From: Heligmosomoides polygyrus polygyrus
Lineage: Eukaryota > Nematoda > Chromadorea > Rhabditida > Heligmosomidae
Length of the DNA stretch: 64,000 bases
Direction: 5' to 3'
NCBI GenBank assembly: GCA_947396885.1
Contig: OX377206.1
Span: 86,363,960-86,427,959, forward strand
The position numbers and the translations under genes are program-made. Positions 56,852 to 64,000 of the stretch are shown piece by piece (the stretch's first letter is position 1; every line of letters begins with the position of its first letter). A model generated the notes under the pieces. The model had not been told where the DNA came from and did not search any database. It worked only from the letters and a program-made list of their open reading frames with translations.

Positions 56852-56950
56852 CTTACATTCGTTTCGTTCCTACCCTTAGACGAATGTAAGAAGGTAACAA
56901 AGAAAATAAGAGCTTCCCCGGAACTCCTCAGTAAGGAGGGAAGCTCTTAT
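56852..56950 (-). ncRNA. Split (two-hairpin) hammerhead ribozyme candidate at the 3' end of the PLE
   Basis: Minus strand, 5' to 3'. Hairpin X (56950-56906): 13-bp stem, loop U-CCUUA-CUGAGGA-GUUCC-G. Hairpin Y (56890-56852): 11-bp stem, loop C-UAAGG-GUA-GGAAC-GAA. CCUUA pairs with UAAGG (helix I), GUUCC with GGAAC (helix II), and the Y stem is helix III, starting with the required A-U pair and followed by C at the cleavage position (GUC). All invariant hammerhead core bases are present (CUGANGA; GAA; A15.1-U16.1; C17; G-C at 10.1-11.1). In an ordinary hammerhead the CUGANGA strand lies between helices I and II of one continuous strand; here it sits in a separate hairpin upstream. Hammerheads in Penelope-like elements are known; this arrangement is my reading of the sequence and untested. 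Confidence 0.7.
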
Positions 56951-57469
56951 AAGTGTTTAAATGCAACGTACCTGACCAATGGAGTCGAAGTGACGGACAC
57001 GCAAAAGTGCCGAGAAGCGACATCTGTAAGCATTGCAATAGTGTACGGCAAATAATTGAAGAAAACCGGGCAAAATCGAGTGTAAAACAGAAAAGTAAAA
57101 TAGCCTAAAGATAGACCTAACATTATAGATGATAGGAGAGTTGAGCAAGAAAGGGGACGCATCAAAAAGGAGGAAAAAGAAGTTCTAAAAGGGTCGATAA
57201 CAGGAAAATACGAAAATTCTATACGCAGCGTGTGATACAGCAGTCTTGGCAGACTTTCGCATTGGAGCGCGTAAACAACCATGAAGGGGTGAAAGGATAT
57301 AGGGAACGAAAATAAACCTAATTAAACAACAAAATTGTATGCCCATGTTCTAAAGTATGAAAGGGGAATAGGAATGTAGTGGAAAAGTAAAGAACAGTAA
57401 GAGAGGGCTATAAAAGGGCTGTAAAAAACGACTAATAATAATATATAGCGTAAATAAATAAGCATTATT

Positions 57470-58612
57470 TTAATTAAAGATACTATTGAGATTGTTGATG
57501 AACATATCCTTAATATTGGTAATACCATATTTAAATTTAATATACTTACTTTTGCTTATACTTTTAAATAAACAACTAATGATTCTATTTTTATCATAAT
57601 TATTATCCAACATAATGTCAGGAAACTGCTCTAAACGCTCCATGAAATCTTCAAAACGAGTACATGTTCGTGCAATACGTAAAACCTCACTATAGATAGT
57701 AGCATTTTTAATACTAACAGAAAGAGACGAAGAAGCATGCGGAAGGCGTTTAACGGGGAAATTGAAATCGTCCGTCTTAGTGTACATTTTAGTAAACATT
57801 TTGTTATCAATAATCTGTATATCCAAATCCAAGTAACAACACCTATATTCACTTCTGTGTGTTATTTCAAAAGAAAGCTCATTATTATAAACATTATTTA
57901 AGATCCTAACTAAGAATGTCATCCATGTAACGAAAGGGTATAAACAAACCAGTGTAATTGAAATGCTTAATAGAGTATACATATTCTAAAAATGACATAG
58001 TAAGATCTGCTAGTAACGGACTAAAATTACCCCCTTGTGGTACCCCTAACTTTTGTTTGAAAATAAATTCGCCGAAGCTACAGAAACTGTTATCTAAAAG
58101 GAATTCAACATAGTATAAAAGTTCTTGAATAGTGTATGTTCTGTTATTTTTAATATTGCTATTGTTTGTATAGAAAACACGATTATATCCATTAAATGCC
58201 AAATACTTTTTATTGGCACTCTTGAAGCAAATATTGAGAATCCCCAGAATATTACGTATAATAAGACTATGTGACAGATTGGTAAACATATTAGTAAAGT
58301 CTGCCGAAAACACCTTAAGACCCTCTGCAGTAATACCTCTAATATTATCACCAATGTCAATGTTATCAATAGCCCAGTAACCAGTAAATTTGTGATTTCT
58401 AACTTTAATGGAATTAACATAGTTTTTAAAATGAGTTTTTATAAAAGTAAATATATTTTGCATTTCCACTGCCAAAGGTTTAATACTACTGTTAGCAGCT
58501 CCAGTTATGAACCTAAACTTAACAGGTGTTTTATGTAGTTTAGGAATACAATAAATATATGGCAATACAGGCTCCTCCTGTTGTTTTAACCAAGATTTTT
58601 ACAAAAAATTTT
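57470..58612 (-). pseudogene. Penelope-like reverse transcriptase domain (palm and thumb)
   Basis: From 58612 the frame reads LKQQEEPVLPYIYCIPKLHK (the PLE signature before the fingers) and ITGAANSSIKPL. Palm motif A is FSADFTNMFTNL, motif B KLGVPQGGNFSPLLADLTMS, motif C FRYMDDIL. At about 57910 the frame shifts and continues from VRILNNVYNNELSFEITHRS through CYLDLDIQI, KMYTKTDDFNFPVKRLPHAS and IARTCTRFEDFMERL, the thumb region, to a stop at 57470. The catalytic Asp residues of motifs A and C are present, so only the frameshift prevents a complete domain. Confidence 0.88.
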
Positions 58613-59679
58613 ATGATATTCGATGATTTCATTTATATTTTTGCTTTGGTAAATAGAATATATAGCTACATTAGCATTATTTTGAAGTGTATCATCAACT
58701 ATTATAAAACCCATCTCTTTCAAGATAACCATTGTATAAAATTTTTTACATATAATACCGTAATTATTATTAGCTTTATCCAAAGGACATATAACAAAGT
58801 TTTATGTAAAAAATGTAAATATCCAGAATTATATTTGAGAATGTTAACGTTAAGCTTATCTTTATATAACAGAGGTTTAAACTTACTAATAAATCTTTGT
58901 TTTAAAAAGTTAGCAATATCATCAACCTGACGCTTATTTAGTTTATATTTCTTTTTAAACGAGTTAATGACCATGTCAACTGTGGACGTTGTCCAATTGT
59001 AAAGATCCAATTTATTTACTCTCCTGTTACACTTAAATTTAGTATCTTTACTCATTATCTCATATAGTGAGTTGTCTTTAATTATTTTAAGATCTCCTGT
59101 TACTATATGTCCATGAAAAACGTTTATAAATTTATTATAAAACGGTTTGTTGCAGATACAACTATTATTAGAAAGTCTAAGAATATCAACTTTATTAATA
59201 TTTTTAAGAGTTTTATTATAATTAAACAAATTTTGTGAAATAGCTGGGGAGTAGGTGTAAACAAGCTTGCAACGGTAAAATTGTCCATTGGTTTCTTGTA
59301 TAATATTCCTTACATAGTTGTTATTAAGGATTTTGTTAAAGTTAATGTTATCCAAAATGCTATGAATAAAGGTAGTAGTGATTATATGAAATTTTCCTTT
59401 GTTAAAACTTTTATTTTTTTTAGTGGGAGAGAACTGATAAGTACAAAGCACACTTAATAGAATTCGTTTTGTAAAGTCATTAGAATTAGTTAGAAATATA
59501 CTGTTAAAACATAACGCGATAATTTTGTTAATGAAGCTCCTTTTAAGGCTTTTAATATATTTATAAATATCCCAAGCACTGTCGATAATTGAAATATCAT
59601 GAATAAACGAGTCTATACTTTCATTAGTTATGTTCTTATTTCTTCTTCTACTACGTATCCTATGCTTTACAATAGACAA
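58586..59679 (-). pseudogene. PLE middle region between endonuclease and RT
   Basis: In frame with the endonuclease but after a TAG. It contains SNNSCICNKPFYNKFINVFH then GHIVTGDLKIIKDNSLYEIM, a block I associate with PLE proteins upstream of the fingers, and a basic segment FKKKYKLNKRQVDDIANFLK. At about 58790-58815 the frame shifts to one reading CPLDKANNNYGIICKKFYTM (the FV-DKA-N-CKKFY motif that precedes PLE fingers), and shifts again at about 58600 into the RT. Both breaks lie in T/A homopolymer-rich sequence, where indels are frequent. Confidence 0.75.
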
Positions 59680-59739
59680 ACTATAAAAGGGGTGGTTGTC
59701 CTTGTAGGTTAGCGGATTAGCAATATCTGAAATATTACC

Positions 59740-60153
59740 CTAACCCTTGATGTTATCATTCAATCCAAACGGATAGGCTGTGTTAAGTAATTTAATCCAA
59801 AACAATTCTTTAAGATGCAAAACTTGCCTGTCGGTGTTAACTGCACTATCATCCAATATGTAGAATACCACTTCTCTTTTAGGGCATTTGAATTTAAAGT
59901 GATCATACAAATAATTATTAACATCATTCTTGAATATGTGATATAGATGTTCTTTAATCCTAAATTTTAACTTTCTAGTAGTAAGACCCACATATTGTAA
60001 ATTGCAGTGTTTACATTCAAGACAATATATAACGTTTTCACTTAGACAATTACTACTTTCTGTGACTTTAGTGTGTATTTTTAATTTGGTACTATTGCTA
60101 ATTATAAACGATTCCTTGAGAATCTGCAGGGTCACTTCGTCGACTTTCCTCAT
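59740..60153 (-). CDS. GIY-YIG endonuclease domain of the PLE
   Basis: A 137-codon frame beginning with ATG at 60153, preceded in frame by TAG. The catalytic landmarks are in order: NVIYCLECKHCNLQYVGLTT (the GIY and YIG positions as IY..YVG, with a CxxCxxC cluster between as in PLE endonucleases), RKLKFRIKEHL (conserved Arg and His), LKELFWIKLLN (catalytic Glu) and GLND at the end (conserved Asn). It would nick target DNA to prime reverse transcription. It ends at TAG (59740-59742) and the same frame is open beyond it, so the stop may be a mutation or a leaky stop. Confidence 0.85.
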   Translation of the reverse strand: MRKVDEVTLQILKESFIISNSTKLKIHTKVTESSNCLSENVIYCLECKHCNLQYVGLTTRKLKFRIKEHLYHIFKNDVNNYLYDHFKFKCPKREVVFYILDDSAVNTDRQVLHLKELFWIKLLNTAYPFGLNDNIKG

Positions 60154-60668
60154 TAGCTAGGGTGATCGACGATACCCTCCTTACTGAGTACCTACTCCCT
60201 CCTTCACCAGGAAATTAAACTAATTTTTATCATCAAATCAATTGCTACTAATTTATCAATTGAACTCAATGATTAATTGGCAACTTTTTCGGCCTCAAGT
60301 ACAGAGTGGTTCACGTCTTCAGAGCGATTATGAAGACTACTGCACAGACAATTTCGCTTCGAAGCTGTAGGGTTTGGCCTCAATAACCTTTGATAGTTTT
60401 TTCGTTATTTAGAACAAGAAAATATACGTATAGAATCGGATTTCCCGTTGTAATTTTGAACGACGATGTTGTTCTTTTAAGAGTGCTGAAGTCACCGCTT
60501 GCGAACAGGAGAAGTGCAAGTTCAGCCTTTCCTATCCACAGCAAAAAAGTCACGGAGACATTGACAGGTATATATATATACTTGCTATCTTATTATGAGA
60601 CTATTCGGATGTATTGGTAGCTCTTGTTCAGACTTTATCGACGAAACGTCGCCGACACTGATGCTGCC
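60154..60668. other. PLE 5' flank and possible upstream exon
   Basis: 60409-60569 (+) is open after a TTATTTAG acceptor and ends at a GT (LKSPLANRRSASSAF is typical of its content), but it does not join in frame with the exon at 60669, so I do not call it. A short GGTGA/TCACC-closed segment lies at 60173-60221. Confidence 0.3.
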
Positions 60669-60818
60669 ATGGTAAGTTCCGGCAGTGTGGAACGATCACA
60701 AGGAAACGAAGAGAAGGATACAACCGAAGTGATCCCTGTTTACGCCGCGTACGACTGCGGCTTACACAACGGGAAACCTATTCTCGTTTCCATTGGAAAA
60801 AACACCACCAGCACAGAG
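60669..60818 (+). CDS. Possible first coding exon of an unrecognised gene
   Basis: A TTGTTCAG acceptor-like site at 60631 is followed after 37 nt by ATG and exactly 50 codons, ending at a good donor (CACAGAG|GTAAGAAT). The content (SGSVERSQGNEEKDTTEVIP, then YAAYDCGLHNGKPILVSIGK) is complex and protein-like. The acceptor before the ATG suggests SL trans-splicing. The next exon was not found; a SINE lies directly in the following intron. No domain recognised. Confidence 0.4.
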
Positions 60819-60829
60819 GTAAGAATTAG

Positions 60830-61110
60830 GGATAAAGAACGCGTCAATCAATCCACTCTCGAGGTGCGTCATGCATCCTAAGTAGTTCTACAGGATATCA
60901 TGGAGGCAGTTTGGATGCGTATTTCGCTTGTACAATTACATACTTGCGGCGGGCAAACGATGGAAAAGTCATTCTCTTAACCACACCAGAAAAGCATGAT
61001 GCCAGTTCACTGACCCCGGAAGCAGTAAGCCTGGGCGAGACGTGAATCTTGAGTCGATACGATGTGCACTTGTGAGCCACCATCACCTACGACTGCGGTA
61101 CACGCGTCGT
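60830..61110 (-). mobile_element. tRNA-derived SINE family A, diverged
   Basis: GGGATAAAGAACGCGTCAAT at left, CACCTACGACTGCGGTACAC head at right. It starts 12 nt after the 60818 donor site. Confidence 0.82.
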
Positions 61111-61660
61111 TCGTCTACCTCTCTCGTTCTTATGACAGCACGTTCCCAGATGCGAAGTACACGAACAACTTGCTCTACTACAGATCCCCTCTGCACCTAA
61201 CTTCTTAAACCCAGTCATCAGAATAGCCTTTGCAGGTCCTCCAATCTTCACTACTGACTTAAGTTCAAGCTTTGACTTCAGTGGTTCAGTGTTCAGAGCC
61301 TTCGACCTTTTTCATGATTGGGAGTTTTTTTTCGACAATATTCTATAACACTTTCTATAACAATTCAGACCAGTAGAAAGATATAGATCGATCTCAGCCA
61401 TCTTCGCCAAACCGACCTTCGTCGGCCAAAAATAACCAAAAAGAACCCCCAAATTTGAAACAATCCTGCTGAAACCTCAAAAACTTGCACCGGAACCGTA
61501 AGGGAGCATCAGTTAAAGCTGAACTAGGGTCTCATCCGAGCACGACCTTTTAATGTAGTGCACTAAATGCTGAGCAGCGCACCGCTGCGGAGCCGCGCGC
61601 GGTACGACATTATGACAAACCATAATAAAGAAAGAGAATTGAAAGGAAGAAACAAAAAAG
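61111..61660. other. Intergenic, nothing certain
   Basis: A TTTGCAG acceptor-like site at about 61230 precedes an open plus-strand stretch of about 40 codons (SSSFDFSGSVFRAFDLFHDW), but no donor or partner exon supports it. Confidence 0.3.
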
Positions 61661-61664
61661 CTAT

Positions 61665-61758
61665 TATCCGTTTCGTTCCTACCCTTAGACGGATATCAGC
61701 AAGGTAAAGTTAAAAGCATAGGGTCTTTCCTGGAACTCCTCAGTAAGGAGGAAAGACC
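61665..61758 (-). ncRNA. Second split hammerhead candidate, diverged stems with identical loops
   Basis: Minus strand: hairpin X (61758-61722) has a 9-bp stem and a loop identical to the first copy over 18 nt (plus strand GGAACTCCTCAGTAAGGA). Hairpin Y (61695-61665) has a 7-bp stem and the identical 17-nt loop (plus strand TTCGTTCCTACCCTTAG). The stems differ from those at 56852-56950 (GGTCTTTCC against AGAGCTTCCC; TATCCGT against CATTCGT) yet remain fully paired, so pairing is conserved while sequence is not. It probably marks the 3' end of another, 5'-truncated PLE occupying about 61660-62060. Confidence 0.68.
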
Positions 61759-61759
61759 G

Positions 61760-62060
61760 TTTCACCTGATATTGGGATAACTTCTATCAATAAAAATACA
61801 GTAGCTGTTGGAATATATGAAAGTCGAATATAAAGCAGTAGTTAGAGAAAAGAAGATCTGTAGTTGAATAGTTATTAAGTAAATCTGCATAGGGAGAAAA
61901 ACCGAGGCAGGCGGTAAAGAGAAAACGTCAAACAAGAGGAAAGAATTGGAAATGTTAAGAAATGAACGCTATTTAAAAGGCAAGCGAATACTCCGTGTAA
62001 AAAGAGGCGCGAAAGTGAATAGATGTTAATGGAGTAAATCTACTGTTGCTTGTGTAATGT
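61760..62060 (-). mobile_element. Probable 3' UTR remnant of a second PLE
   Basis: Purine-rich AT-biased sequence directly upstream (minus sense) of the second ribozyme candidate, in the position that the 57470-56950 UTR occupies in the first element. I see only short shared words, so this is mostly positional inference. Confidence 0.35.
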
Positions 62061-62196
62061 TAAGTGCAACTATACTACTTACACCATAAAACGTTGCCAG
62101 AACTTAAAATACTGGCTACAACGACAGGAATGCTTGGGAGTGGTGCAAATGCACAAACTGCATATAATGAAGTTGGCAGAGATCGTATAAGAAGAC

Positions 62197-64000
62197 AAGT
62201 ACAATACCGTCGGTTAACAACCGCCAAAACACGGCCGGCGGCGGATTAATTGTCAGCGGAGAAAACCAAGTGCATGCTAATTGGTCCAAAGGGTGAGACA
62301 TCGGTTCCATACAAACTACAATCCACAACTCTCATGCCTGCATGGGAAGTTCGAGACCTAGGTTTCTTGATTAATACTAACCTGGACTTCAGCACTTACT
62401 ACCAAACACTTGCGGGAAAAACGAACTACACCATCTACACTCTGTTCAGGCTTCTACGATCGAAGAGTCCTCAAGTGTATTTACGGGTTTATAAATCCTA
62501 TGTTCGACCGATATTGGAATTTGGAATAACTGTTTGGAATCCGTGCAAAAAGAATGATATCGATTTTTTGGGAAGCGTTCAGGATAGTTTTACGCGAAAG
62601 CTATATTTGAGATGTTATGATGTCAACTACTTGCAGCTGTCCAATGGCCTAGAAAGGACAAAAGCATTTGGCCTTCCAACGCTGGCTAGTAGAAGAAGAA
62701 AGGCTGATCTCACCACGATGTTCAAAATTCTAACTCAGAAGCTCTCCATAGATCCACTTTCGTTTTCGGTGTACCGTTGACTAGATCTATGAAAGGTAAA
62801 CTACGGCTTAACGTCGCGGTTGCAAAGACAAAGATAGGACAAATTTTTTCACCTATAGGAACCTCAGCCAATTCAACACGTTACTAAGTGATAACAAAAT
62901 GTCGTTGGAGTTGTCTGTCCAGGCCTTCCGTAAATTTATTTGAGAAGTGACCTGTTATTGTCAATTCTTAGTATTTTCTTGGAACATGTCCCTGACTCTA
63001 ATGTTTTGGTTACATTTAGCAGACATCACCTTGCAGCTGTTTTTTATTGTTCAACCAGACGTTACTGTGTAGTTATCTGTTTATGTTTCATTTCTTCGGT
63101 TTCTTATTTTTACACGTGTGATCACATTCCACGCCTTTAAATAAATAAATAAATAAATAAATCCGCCGTTTCCGCGGCTTTGCCATAACTCCCTTCAAAG
63201 TCGATTATATCCAATGAAATGCACATTGTTGCAATTAGAACAACATGATCTACCCAATATGGTAAAACTCTTTAAAAGATTTTAAAATTTTTGAACTCGA
63301 GATGACCTAGATTAATTGAGCCCGTAATTGTCTTGACCTGACTCACATTCACTCCTTAGTCTCGCCTAATTATGCCCCCTGGCAGGAATGGACCTATCCA
63401 GTGGAATTTTAAAAATTTTTAACGTTGACGAATATTTTATTCCAAGGTTTTGCCTCATCATGTAATCATCCACAAAATTGGCAGTGCATCAAGGTTCCAA
63501 GAAGACACGTCCTGCAAAGGCTACTTCACGCTTGTAGATCTCTGCCTCCACGCAGTGGATCAGTATGGAAGCTGAATATGTGGTCAGACGCCATGCAGAG
63601 ATACTGCACCACAGAAATGATAGAACTAGCAGCTCACGTCTCACAGTTTCACTCTCTCGAAAACGAAGTTTCGTTTAAATCCGACATTGAAATCCGACAC
63701 TGACGTCTGTCTACACCTCATAAAAGAGTTACTACCATTTAGCAAAGCCCATATTTGCAATATCTTTTGAAAAAAATCCACTCGACGTCAATCTAATTTA
63801 TTACTTTCGACTAGTCTGATATTAAAGTCAAGACTGTTGCTGTAATTGCAGTGACTTAACCTGTCCCACCAAGCATGTCCTTTGGACATACAATCGCTGC
63901 TTCTCTCTTCTCACTACTCACGCTAACAATCTGTACTCTATTATAGAATATCGAGTGTTAATTACTAATGATGACCTGAGTGTTTTCCTTACAAAAATTT
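62197..64000. mobile_element. Another copy of the palindromic transposon arm, split by a LINE
   Basis: Begins TACAATACCGTCGGTTAACA and CGGCCGGCGGCGGATTAAT as at 33620. It resumes after the LINE at 63162 with CCGCCGTTTCCGCGGCTTTG and follows the left arm of 33620-35789 (GGCACATTGTTGG-like, GATGACCTAGATTA, TATGCCCCCTGGCAGG, AAGGTTCCAAGAAGACACGT) to the window edge. There is a deletion near 63440 relative to the first copy. The second arm, if any, is outside the window. Confidence 0.85.
62250..63161 (+). pseudogene. CR1/Jockey-like LINE, 5'-truncated 3' end with AAAT tail
   Basis: Open for 176 codons: the connection/C-terminal region with TKCMLIGPKGE, WEVRDLGFLINTNLDFSTYY, VYKSYVRPILEFGITVWNPC and FTRKLYLRCY, ending at 62780. 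About 380 bp of 3' UTR follows, then (AAAT)n at 63138-63161. It has the same domain order and tail type as the LINE at 22594 but is clearly a different family by sequence. It interrupts the palindromic transposon exactly in GGATTAAT|CCGCC. Confidence 0.88.

Larger units (their letters stand above)
56850..60153 (-). mobile_element. Penelope-like retroelement with N-terminal GIY-YIG (Naiad/Chlamys-like order)
   Basis: Order on the minus strand: GIY-YIG endonuclease (60153-59740), a single in-frame TAG, a middle region, then the reverse transcriptase (to 57470), about 520 nt of 3' UTR and the hammerhead candidate at 56950-56852. Canonical Penelope elements have the endonuclease after the RT; the reversed order is that of the Naiad/Chlamys clade. 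The coding part is strongly AT-rich compared with flanks. One stop and three frameshifts are present, so the copy is a young or mildly decayed pseudogene. I could not place its 5' end or target duplication. Confidence 0.85.

Noticed and set aside
60160..60225. CTCCTTACTGAGTACC on the plus strand as a third hammerhead core
   Set aside because: The core would read CUGAGUA, losing the invariant G8, and no partner loop with GGAAC-GAA is nearby.
60409..60569. Exon upstream of 60669 in the same gene
   Set aside because: Its donor phase (1) does not match the frame of the 60669 exon, and joining in the compatible frame gives only a short segment with weak support.

Overview
The window looks like repeat-rich nuclear DNA of a nematode, most likely a clade V (strongylid, hookworm-like) worm. 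The evidence is: genes split into many small exons by 39-151 nt introns with TTTCAG/TTTTAG acceptors; acceptor-like sites just upstream of start codons, as expected for spliced-leader trans-splicing; and RTE, CR1/Jockey-like, mariner, maT-like, Helitron and Penelope-like relics on a moderately AT-rich background. The species is an inference. There is no rRNA gene, CRISPR array, operon of bacterial type or genuine canonical tRNA gene; every tRNA-like sequence seen is the head of a SINE or similar repeat.

Host genes are sparse. (1) A minus-strand C2H2 zinc-finger gene (28697 down to 25284) has seven exons that join in phase. (2) A plus-strand gene (47235-54582) can be built from 15 exons whose lengths sum to 1707 nt, a multiple of three; I do not recognise the protein. 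(3) A possible first coding exon lies at 60669-60818 (+). The other long reading frames are mostly chance frames inside repeats.

Layout: 1-240 LINE reverse transcriptase fragment; 1.07-1.94 kb mirror-image mariner; 2.7-21 kb a field of tRNA-derived SINEs, a fold-back element (9.2-10.4 kb) and short tandem repeats; 22.6-24.0 kb CR1/Jockey-like LINE; 25.3-28.7 kb zinc-finger gene, with Helitron-type sequence and a SINE in its large intron; 30.4-31.2 kb tandem repeat; 33.6-35.8 kb a large palindromic transposon; 36.6-37.2 kb maT/Tc1-like transposase; 37.7-39.7 kb Helitron helicase, 3' hairpin and cargo repeats; 40-47 kb SINE cluster; 47.2-54.6 kb unrecognised gene, with an RTE copy and SINEs in its introns; 56.8-60.2 kb Penelope-like element (PLE); 62.2-64 kb a second copy of the palindromic transposon, split by a LINE.

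The most interesting object is the Penelope-like element. Its GIY-YIG endonuclease lies N-terminal to the reverse transcriptase (permuted, Naiad/Chlamys-like order). At its 3' end, on the same strand, are two hairpins whose loops together hold every conserved piece of a hammerhead ribozyme: CUGAGGA in one loop, UAAGG-GUA-GGAAC-GAA plus the GUC cleavage triplet in the other, with both 5-bp helices I and II formed only by loop-loop pairing. A second, diverged copy at 61665-61758 keeps both loops identical while all supporting stems have changed in a compensated way. This suggests a selected split (kissing-loop) hammerhead architecture.
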